A stretch of 39,453 nucleotides of DNA from a bacterium (lineage in GTDB: Bacteria > Electryoneota > Electryoneia > Electryoneales > Electryoneaceae). The notes beneath the pieces are model-generated. The model was not told the origin of the DNA and searched no databases. It saw only the letters and a program-made list of their open reading frames with translations. This document shows, piece by piece, positions 30,122 to 37,102 of this stretch; the stretch's first letter is position 1, and each line of letters starts with the position of its first letter. The stretch lies in NCBI GenBank assembly GCA_020444425.1, contig JAHLLB010000043.1, forward strand, positions 1-39,453, written 5' to 3'. The position numbers were made by a program, and so were the translations under genes.

Positions 30122-32692
30122 TTACCGGATCAGCATCAGCTTCTGCGTCTGATCCAGCCGGCCCGGGACCGTTGCCCGCACGAAATACAACCCGCTGGCG
30201 AGATGCGTCGCGTCGAAGCTGTATTCATGCGACCCGGCATTGATCAGTCCGTTCACCAGTTCCGCTACCTGCTGCCCGGTCACGTTGTACACCACTACCC
30301 GCAATTCTGCCGCCTCCGGCAACGTCACACGCACCGTCGTCATTGCATTGAATGGGTTCGGCCAGACAGCTTCGAGCCGGTACTCGGCAGGAAGGGCAGA
30401 GGATGCGAGCTGGTCATCTCCGGCGGTACCCGGAACGTCGAATCCCCAGCTGCTCCAGGCTGTCCCATCATTTGTGCCGACAGCCGGCACAACCTCAAAC
30501 CGAAACGTGTCTTTTCCAACTCCGTAACTGGGATAGCTGCCGGCTTTCATCCGGAAGGTGTATTCGCCAAGCGGGGCATTCATCGGGATCGTCTGAACGA
30601 CTGCCGGGTTCTCAATCACTGTCGCCGGACTGAACTCCACGCCGGGGATTACCCAGACCGGCAGGTGCAGTGAACCGCTGGGCAGGTAGGCGTCCGTCCA
30701 GATATCCACAAGTTGCGTGCTCGGCAGGTTGCTGCTCAGTGTCGCACCATAGGTGAAGGTTCCACCCTGCGGCACAACCACCGGCTCGTCCGCGGTCAAC
30801 GTGATGTCGATCCACGATCGCGTCGCGTCCGAGCAGTCGTAAATGTTAAGCGTGCCACCATTTACAACGCAAACGAATTGATCGTCGATTGCTGCGATCT
30901 CACGCGGGCTGGACGAGGGCACGCAATAGCCCGGCACCTGCTTTCGTTCCGGATCCCGGAAGTCGAACACCAGGAACCCGCTGCCGTGGCCACGAGCACC
31001 ATAGTACCCGAAGAACGCGTAGTCCCCATAAACATCCAGACTTGAGTATCCAGCCTGATTGACCGTCGAACGGACAACCGGATTTGCGGGATCGACAACA
31101 TCCACGACCTCAAATCGCGCATCATGCAGCAGGACATAGAGCAAGTGATCGCTGATAACGATGTCGTAGATGCTCAAACTGTTGTGGGCGTACTGTCCGA
31201 GATAGTGAATGTCATTCAGGTCGCTGACATCATAGAATTGAACCCGGTGGTCATCCCCATCATCAAACACCACGTACGCGGTTCCATCCTGAACCTCGAT
31301 CTGTTCCAACCCGTCCGGTTGCGGTGCAATGCTTGTCACCAGCGATGGATTTGACGGATCAGACAATTCGTAGATGAAAATACTGTTGTCACGGATTGCA
31401 TAGAGATTCCCATCATCGACTTCAATGTACAGCACAATCTCGCCGGGGAAGAGCTGGTCGACGACGACCGGTGAAACAGGATTCGTAACATCAATGATGT
31501 ACATGCCATCACCCCGTGTGCTGAGATAGGCATGGTTGTCAAAAACAGCCAGATTAACCGGCCAGAACTCGGTTGCAATGCTGCATCGTCCCGCTTCCGT
31601 AGGAGAAAATGGGTCGCTGATATCGATCGAAAGCAGATACTCGTTGTTGGCCATCATGTACAAGTAGTCACCGTCAATAACGAGCGCTTCCATGCCTGCA
31701 ACCGGTTCAAAATAGCCCGCTTCGACTGGCTGGTATGGATCGCTCGCATCAACCACCCGAACACCGTCGTCCTGCGTCCCGATGTAGATCTGGCCCTGTT
31801 GCACGGCCATGCAGGTTTCTTCACCCTGACCGTCATACGTGGCGGTGGGTGTCGGATTAGCCGGATCGCTGACGTCAAAAATCATGTTTCCGTCGCTGCC
31901 CATGGTGGCATAAACCAGATGATCTTCAATCCAGAGTTCAAAGAAGGACCGGCTCGGCGTCTCATAGAACCCTACTTCCTGCGGAATGGCCGGATCACTG
32001 ATATCCCAGATGCGGATCCCGTCCGAGCCAACGGCCAGGTACATGGTCGATCCATCAATCCAGATATCCTGGATGCTGGAGAACGGATTCAGTGAAGCGA
32101 TTTCCGAAATATTGGTTGGATCGCTGATATCGAGAACTGTGAACCCGTCATTGTCGCGGTTGAGGACGGCGATATCCCCGGCGACTGCAACCCTTTCCGT
32201 TCCTGGCCGGTTGATGAAATCCACAAGTGTCGGTGCCGTACGATCACTGATGTCGAACACATACATCCGCTGGTACGTATTCTCTTTTTCCACGACGTAC
32301 ATGTAGTCACCCTGAACCACCACATCCTCGAGATCGTAGCTGTTCTCAAGGCAGGTTCCGACAGTCACCGGATCGGCTGGATTGCTGATATCCACGATGC
32401 GGAGGCCGGTGGAACAGACATAGGCGTAATCACCCTCAACGCAAACCGTTCGGGCGCTGAAACCGTCCAGGTGGGATGACGCCACGAACGTCGCCATGGT
32501 GGGATCACTGACGTCTATGATGGACAACACACCATCTGCGGTATACACATACGGCCACTGAACATCGATATCCCACACCTGACCAAGGTCGACTCCGTAC
32601 AACGATCCGGCGACTTCGACGTTCAGCGTGTCCTGAGAATAAACCGGCAGACAAACAAGCAGAAGGGCGAAAAAAAGAAGAGCGGTTCTCAT
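30122..32692 (-). CDS. T9SS-sorted protein with about 14 LVIVD beta-propeller repeats, Y, sorting domain
   Basis: 856 residues from ATG at 32692 (GAGGTG upstream). Signal peptide MRTALLFFALLLVCLPVYSQ. Residues ~30-620 hold about 14 repeats of some 42 residues of the LVIVD type: V..V.V.GDYAYV....GL.IVDISDP..P. Examples are GDYAYVCSTGLRIVDISNP, GSTMYLAVGSDGIRIWDISD, GQIYIGTQDDGVRVVDASDP and NHAYLSTRGDGMYIIDVTNP. Fourteen repeats would make two seven-bladed propellers. A Y module follows (about 640-740: VVPQGGTFTYGATLSSNLPS ... AFRMKAG-like FRMKAGSYPS) and then the sorting domain (to KLMLIR). LVIVD proteins are usually secreted adhesion or binding proteins. About 160 bp separates it from the upstream gene 8, with no hairpin between, so the two may be co-transcribed. 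Confidence 0.88.
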   Translation of the reverse strand: MRTALLFFALLLVCLPVYSQDTLNVEVAGSLYGVDLGQVWDIDVQWPYVYTADGVLSIIDVSDPTMATFVASSHLDGFSARTVCVEGDYAYVCSTGLRIVDISNPADPVTVGTCLENSYDLEDVVVQGDYMYVVEKENTYQRMYVFDISDRTAPTLVDFINRPGTERVAVAGDIAVLNRDNDGFTVLDISDPTNISEIASLNPFSSIQDIWIDGSTMYLAVGSDGIRIWDISDPAIPQEVGFYETPSRSFFELWIEDHLVYATMGSDGNMIFDVSDPANPTPTATYDGQGEETCMAVQQGQIYIGTQDDGVRVVDASDPYQPVEAGYFEPVAGMEALVIDGDYLYMMANNEYLLSIDISDPFSPTEAGRCSIATEFWPVNLAVFDNHAYLSTRGDGMYIIDVTNPVSPVVVDQLFPGEIVLYIEVDDGNLYAIRDNSIFIYELSDPSNPSLVTSIAPQPDGLEQIEVQDGTAYVVFDDGDDHRVQFYDVSDLNDIHYLGQYAHNSLSIYDIVISDHLLYVLLHDARFEVVDVVDPANPVVRSTVNQAGYSSLDVYGDYAFFGYYGARGHGSGFLVFDFRDPERKQVPGYCVPSSSPREIAAIDDQFVCVVNGGTLNIYDCSDATRSWIDITLTADEPVVVPQGGTFTYGATLSSNLPSTQLVDIWTDAYLPSGSLHLPVWVIPGVEFSPATVIENPAVVQTIPMNAPLGEYTFRMKAGSYPSYGVGKDTFRFEVVPAVGTNDGTAWSSWGFDVPGTAGDDQLASSALPAEYRLEAVWPNPFNAMTTVRVTLPEAAELRVVVYNVTGQQVAELVNGLINAGSHEYSFDATHLASGLYFVRATVPGRLDQTQKLMLIR
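30192..30245. repeat. 54-bp identical tract shared with 23873-23926, flanked by tracts shared with array gene 8
   Basis: Array gene 7 sorting-domain code: 30122-30157 (36 bp) equals 32857-32892 of gene 8; 30192-30245 (54 bp) equals 23873-23926 of gene 4; 30267-30343 (77 bp) equals 33002-33078 of gene 8. This alternating identity is a patchwork. Confidence 0.85.
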
Positions 32693-32856
32693 ACATCACC
32701 TCGTGGCTCACTGATTTCACGTTTTTTGCACAACACAAACTTTGACAAAGTACAGTGTGATATCCAACCAAACCAACTCATGTTGTTTAGCCAGTCAAAA
32801 AACTCGACTCGCGAGAACAGCCACGGCAGAAATAAAAGATCCAAATTCACAAAGAT

Positions 32857-34635
32857 TTACCGGATCAGCATCAGCTTCTGCGTCTGATCCAGCTGACCGG
32901 GCACCGTCGCCCGTACGAAATACAGCCCGCTGGCGAGATGCGTCGCGTCGAACGAGTACGCATGCGATCCCGCTGCGACGGAGCCGTTCGCCAGTTCCGC
33001 CACCTGCTGCCCGGTCACGTTGTACACCACTACCCGCAATTCTGCCGCCTCCGGCAACGTCACACGCACCGTCGTCATCGCATTGAACGGGTTCGGCGAA
33101 CAGTCCACCGACGCTGCCAACGCGGTTGGTTCGGTGGGTACAACGTCAGCGTTCAACTGATCCGTCCACTCTTCACGCTTATTGATGAACAGGGTGTCAG
33201 CGGCAATGATCTGGTCGGGCCAGGTACCGATATGCGCGACGAAATAGTTGAGTCCGCTCGGCAGGTAATTCGGAACATATTGCCAGCGAACTTCGGCCCG
33301 CTGCCAGCCGGCTGGCAGGAGCGTGCCGGGATGCACATTGAACGCCCGCAACGGCTCTCCAGAAGGGCTCCAGATTTCAGCCCAGATATCTAACGTAGTA
33401 TCCGAACCGGTCTGATTGCTGGCGGTCCAGCGGAAACTGAAGTTGCCACCGCCACGGGAGATGGTGATCGGAAAACCATGTTGGGAACGAACGGTGATGG
33501 AATACTCAGAGCCGGAAAGGTTGTTCTCGAAACTCGGAAAGTGACCGTCATACAACTGGGACGCGACCAGGTCCAACGCGCCGTCATTGTTGATGTCGGT
33601 CAACACGTGGTCATTCGCCCACAGGTACGTGTAGCAGATCTGACGTTCGCGCCAGGTTCCGTCAGGCCGGAATTCCCACCACGCGAAGGTGTCCGTGTGG
33701 CGCAACTTGGACGTGAAATCCAGGTCACCGTCGCCGTCGATATCTGCAAAACACATGTTACTCATGACCGGGCGCGTCCCAGCCATTGTGTGGTTCCAAG
33801 TGCCATGGGGGTCTTCTGTTTGCCAGTAGACGACTCCGTCGTCCGTACCGGCAACAATCTCCTGGGTGCCATCGTTGTTGATGTCGTTGACATACAGCTG
33901 CGTTGCGAGGCTAAGGCCATAATTTGGTGAGATGGTATGCGTGGTCCAGGCGGTGGCGTTGTCCTGATTCTCGATCCAGTCGATTTGATCAGGAATACTG
34001 CTCGTCGTATTCACCACGATATCCGGATCGCCGTCCAGGTCCACATCCGCAATTGTGTACTGGGACGCGGAGAAATTCATCGTGATGGGGATATCGTGAA
34101 CGTCGCCGAAGCCCGTGTTGTTCACATTCTCATACCATTCAACACGACGGGGAAGGCTCCGCAGCCCGGCGACAAGATCGAGATCTCCGTCCAGGTCAAT
34201 ATCAACGAGATGAATCCCCTCAAGGCCTGGGATGTCATCATTCACTATTACCTTTGTCCAGTCTGATCCCTGTCCCAGGTTGTAATACACGCTGAGTTCT
34301 TGGTCGTCACGGCCCCAGGCAGCCAGATCCGGATCGCCATCTCCATCGATATCGCCGAAGGTGGCGTACGACGGGTGCTCAATACCATCGTCAATGACAT
34401 GTTCCTCGAACTCAAACGTGCCAACCAGATTTTCCCACCAGCATAACCGGTCAAATTCGAAGTTGCCGCCCACGATATCCGGCCAGTCGTCATCGTTCAG
34501 GTCAACAGACAGAAGACCGAAGAGTCCCTCGTGTTCCTCGGGTATCACACGTGCGTGATGCTGAATCCACTGCGGCTGGCTATAAGCGGTTGAACAAACG
34601 GCAAGCAGGATCGTGGTCAACAGAAAGCGGTTCAT
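32857..34635 (-). CDS. T9SS-sorted protein with 7 FG-GAP/VCBS repeats, Y-like module, sorting domain
   Basis: 592 residues from ATG at 34635 (ribosome-binding site GGAGGAAATC; an upstream in-frame ATG at 34653 is less likely). Signal peptide MNRFLLTTILLAVCSTAYSQ. Seven calcium-binding FG-GAP/VCBS-type loops follow, read as D-x-[DN]-x-[DN]-G/W-x-x-D: VDLNDDDWPDIVGG, GDIDGDGDPDLAAWG, VDIDLDGDLDLVAG, ADVDLDGDPDIVVNT, NDINNDGTQEIVAGT, ADIDGDGDLDFTS and TDINNDGALDLVAS. This is the number needed for one integrin-like propeller. Then a diverged Y-like module (ISRGGGNFSFRWTASNQTGS ... VPNYLPSGLNYFVAHIG) and the sorting domain to KLMLIR. Probably calcium-stabilised, surface-exposed, ligand-binding. 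Likely start of a two-gene unit with array gene 7. Confidence 0.87.
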   Translation of the reverse strand: MNRFLLTTILLAVCSTAYSQPQWIQHHARVIPEEHEGLFGLLSVDLNDDDWPDIVGGNFEFDRLCWWENLVGTFEFEEHVIDDGIEHPSYATFGDIDGDGDPDLAAWGRDDQELSVYYNLGQGSDWTKVIVNDDIPGLEGIHLVDIDLDGDLDLVAGLRSLPRRVEWYENVNNTGFGDVHDIPITMNFSASQYTIADVDLDGDPDIVVNTTSSIPDQIDWIENQDNATAWTTHTISPNYGLSLATQLYVNDINNDGTQEIVAGTDDGVVYWQTEDPHGTWNHTMAGTRPVMSNMCFADIDGDGDLDFTSKLRHTDTFAWWEFRPDGTWRERQICYTYLWANDHVLTDINNDGALDLVASQLYDGHFPSFENNLSGSEYSITVRSQHGFPITISRGGGNFSFRWTASNQTGSDTTLDIWAEIWSPSGEPLRAFNVHPGTLLPAGWQRAEVRWQYVPNYLPSGLNYFVAHIGTWPDQIIAADTLFINKREEWTDQLNADVVPTEPTALAASVDCSPNPFNAMTTVRVTLPEAAELRVVVYNVTGQQVAELANGSVAAGSHAYSFDATHLASGLYFVRATVPGQLDQTQKLMLIR

Positions 34636-34761
34636 GATTTCCTCCAATTGCATACACTGTCACCGGATCATAGACACCAGTCATTGAACCTGGTTCCGCC
34701 GCGAACCCGGATCAAGCTGTTTCGTTCTGTTCAGCAATCTCGACCGCGAGTAGGAAAGCGG

Positions 34762-34791
34762 TTGTTCACTCCTCCTAACTTTTCGTATCCT
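34762..34791 (+). promoter_or_regulatory. Possible weak promoter of the acetyl-CoA synthetase gene
   Basis: TTGTTC (34762-34767), 18 bp, TATCCT (34786-34791). The -10 matches 4/6 and the -35 only 3/6, so confidence is low. It lies 63 bp upstream of the start. Confidence 0.25.
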
Positions 34792-34854
34792 TTACCTCGA
34801 ATCCGCATCCAACGACCAAACAGCCGCTCAACCACTCAACATGGAGAGCCCCCC

Positions 34855-36816
34855 ATGCCCGACGCGAACGACCGTCCCGCTGCCGACATCCACACCAGCT
34901 CCAAAGACGCCGCCGGCGCACCGCTCGGCACCGCCGCCGACACCAGCGAAGTCTTTCAACCGTCCGAAGAGGTCATTTCCGCAGCACACATCAAGGACTG
35001 GGAAAAGACCCGTGAGGACGCGCTGAAAGACCCCGTCGCGTTCTGGTCAGAACGAGCGCGTGAGCTGGACTGGTACGAGCCATGGACAACCGCGCTGGAC
35101 GATTCCGAAGCCCCGTTCTACAAATGGTTCACCGGCGGCAAGACGAATGTCGTGCTCAACGCGCTCGACCGGCACATGAACACCGCGACGAAGAACAAGA
35201 TCGCGTTCATCTGGGAGGGTGAAAACGGCGACCAGCGCACCATGTCGTTCTTCCGCCTGCGCCAGGAAGTCAACAAGTTCGCGAACGTGCTCAAGTCGAT
35301 GGGGGTGAAGAAGGGCGACCGCGTCACGATCTACATGGGCCGCATCATGGAAATCGTGATCGCGATGCTCGCCACGGTCAAGATCGGTGCGGTACACAGC
35401 GTCGTCTATGGCGGCTTCTCCACTGAGGCGCTGGCGGAACGGATCGAGGATGCCCGCAGCCGGGTGCTGATCACCGCCGACGGCGCGTGGATTCGCGGCA
35501 AGACGGTCAAGCTGAAGAACATTGCGGACGACGCCGTCGCCCGTTCCGGCTACGTCGAGCATGTCATCGTCGTCAAACGGACCGGCGAGGACGTCAACAT
35601 GGAAGCCGCGCGCGACTACTGGTATCATGATCTGATGGCGCTGCCGATCGCCAGCCCGGTCTGCGAAACCGAAGTCATGGACGCTGAAGATCCGCTCTTC
35701 ATCCTCTACACCTCCGGCACCACCGGCCGCCCGAAAGGTGTGCTGCACACGCACGGCGGCTACCAGGTGACCATCTCGACGACGCTCAAATGGGTGTTCG
35801 ACATCAAGGACGAAGACCGCTGGTGGTGCGCCGCCGACCCCGGCTGGATCACCGGCCACAGCTACATCGTGTACGGGCCGCTGATTGTCGGCGCGACCAG
35901 CTTCCTGTATGAAGGCGCGCCGGACTTCCCGTACCCCGACCGTTGGTGGAAACTGGTCGAACAGTACGGCATCACCACCCTCTACACAGCCCCGACCGCG
36001 ATCCGTGGGCTGATGCGTTTCGGCGAGAGCTGGCCGCAACGCCATGACCTGTCCAGCCTGCGCATCCTTGGAACTGTCGGCGAGCCGATCAACCCGGAAG
36101 CGTGGAAATGGTACCACAAGGTCATCGGCGGCGACCGTTGCCCGATCATGGACACCTGGTGGCAAACCGAAACCGGCGGCCACATGATCACCCCGCTGCC
36201 CGTCACCCCGCTTAAGCCGGGGTCCGGCACGAAACCGTTCCCGGGCATCGACATGGACGTTGTCCGCGAGGACGGCTCAACCTGCAGCCCGAACGAAGAG
36301 GGTAAACTGGTCATCAAGCAGCCGTGGCCGGGCATGCTGCGAACCGTCTACGGCGACCCCGAGCGCTACGTTCAGCAATACTGGTCCGAGTTCAAGTCAC
36401 AGGGCTGGTACCTGACTGGCGACAGCGCACGCAAGGACGAGGACGGCTACATCTGGATCATCGGCCGCCTCGACGACGTCATCAAGGTCGCGGGCTACCG
36501 TTTGGGTACCGCCGAAATCGAGTCAGCGCTGGTCAGCCATCCGTCGGTTAGCGAAGCGGCGGTGATTGGTGTGCCGGACGAGGTCAAGGGCAACGCGATC
36601 CACGCTTTCTGCATCCCGAAGGCTGGCGGTGCGAAACCGACCGAAGAGGTGCTCAAGAAACACGTTCGCGAAGAGATGGGCCCGATCGCCGTCCCCGCAA
36701 AAATCGAGCTCGTCGACAAGCTGCCGAAGACACGCTCCGGCAAGATCATGCGCCGTGTCCTCCGCGCCAAAGCGCTCGGCCAGGATGTCGGCGACCTGAG
36801 CACGATGGAGGATTGA
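34855..36816 (+). CDS. acs: Acetyl-CoA synthetase (AMP-forming acetate-CoA ligase)
   Basis: 653 residues from ATG at 34855, the usual Acs length, with GGAGAG 8 nt upstream. The adenylate-forming motif ILYTSGTTGRPKGVLHTHGG lies near residue 284. DTWWQTETGG holds the Trp that restricts the pocket to acetate (Trp414 in Salmonella Acs), pointing to Acs and not a longer-chain synthetase. GWYLTGDSARKDEDGYIWIIGRLDDVIKVAGYRLGT is the hinge region. PKTRSGKIMRR carries the C-terminal catalytic Lys (about residue 627), the usual target of reversible acetylation. It activates acetate to acetyl-CoA in the cytosol. A 40-residue Ala/Pro/Asp-rich N-terminal extension precedes the domain. It is monocistronic by spacing and divergent from the array. 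Confidence 0.97.
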   Translation: MPDANDRPAADIHTSSKDAAGAPLGTAADTSEVFQPSEEVISAAHIKDWEKTREDALKDPVAFWSERARELDWYEPWTTALDDSEAPFYKWFTGGKTNVVLNALDRHMNTATKNKIAFIWEGENGDQRTMSFFRLRQEVNKFANVLKSMGVKKGDRVTIYMGRIMEIVIAMLATVKIGAVHSVVYGGFSTEALAERIEDARSRVLITADGAWIRGKTVKLKNIADDAVARSGYVEHVIVVKRTGEDVNMEAARDYWYHDLMALPIASPVCETEVMDAEDPLFILYTSGTTGRPKGVLHTHGGYQVTISTTLKWVFDIKDEDRWWCAADPGWITGHSYIVYGPLIVGATSFLYEGAPDFPYPDRWWKLVEQYGITTLYTAPTAIRGLMRFGESWPQRHDLSSLRILGTVGEPINPEAWKWYHKVIGGDRCPIMDTWWQTETGGHMITPLPVTPLKPGSGTKPFPGIDMDVVREDGSTCSPNEEGKLVIKQPWPGMLRTVYGDPERYVQQYWSEFKSQGWYLTGDSARKDEDGYIWIIGRLDDVIKVAGYRLGTAEIESALVSHPSVSEAAVIGVPDEVKGNAIHAFCIPKAGGAKPTEEVLKKHVREEMGPIAVPAKIELVDKLPKTRSGKIMRRVLRAKALGQDVGDLSTMED

Positions 36817-36909
36817 GGCGCGGTCCGAGAGCTTGCGGTCTGAGGTCAGCTTAGGGTCTGCGGACGACTAGCAGTCTTTGGTTGGATTGTGGTCCGGGGA
36901 CGACTGAAG

Positions 36910-36946
36910 TGTCATTCTGAACATCGTGCAGCGATGTGAAGAATCT
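36910..36946. repeat. Interspersed-repeat-like element (TGTCATTCTGA ... GAAGAATCT) with internal dyad
   Basis: TGTCATTCTGA and GTGAAGAATCT bracket an inverted repeat ACATCG-TGCAG-CGATGT (36921-36937). I recall similar TGTCATTCTGAGCG...GAAGAATCT units as dispersed intergenic repeats in many bacterial genomes. Upstream (36825-36905) is a loosely repetitive stretch with GGTCTG/GGTCCG and GGACGACT motifs. Only one clear copy is in this window. Confidence 0.4.
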
Positions 36947-37012
36947 GGCCGATCAACTCGCGGACGGATTCCGATTCCGCAGTCTATTTTCCATCCCGAG
37001 TACTTCCATATT

Positions 37013-37034
37013 GCCCGGCACCATGCCGGGCTTT
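37013..37034 (+). terminator. Terminator-like hairpin between acs and the BNR protein gene
   Basis: GCCCGGCA (37013-37020), loop CCA, TGCCGGGC (37024-37031), then TTTATGTT. It may end the acs transcript (about 200 bp past its stop), or act as an attenuator in the leader of the following gene, which starts 72 bp later. Confidence 0.5.
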
Positions 37035-37102
37035 ATGTTAAAGAAGATTGCTGTCTTGCGAACGGGACACTGTATCACTTACACACCGGCTGGGGGGCCA
37101 CA

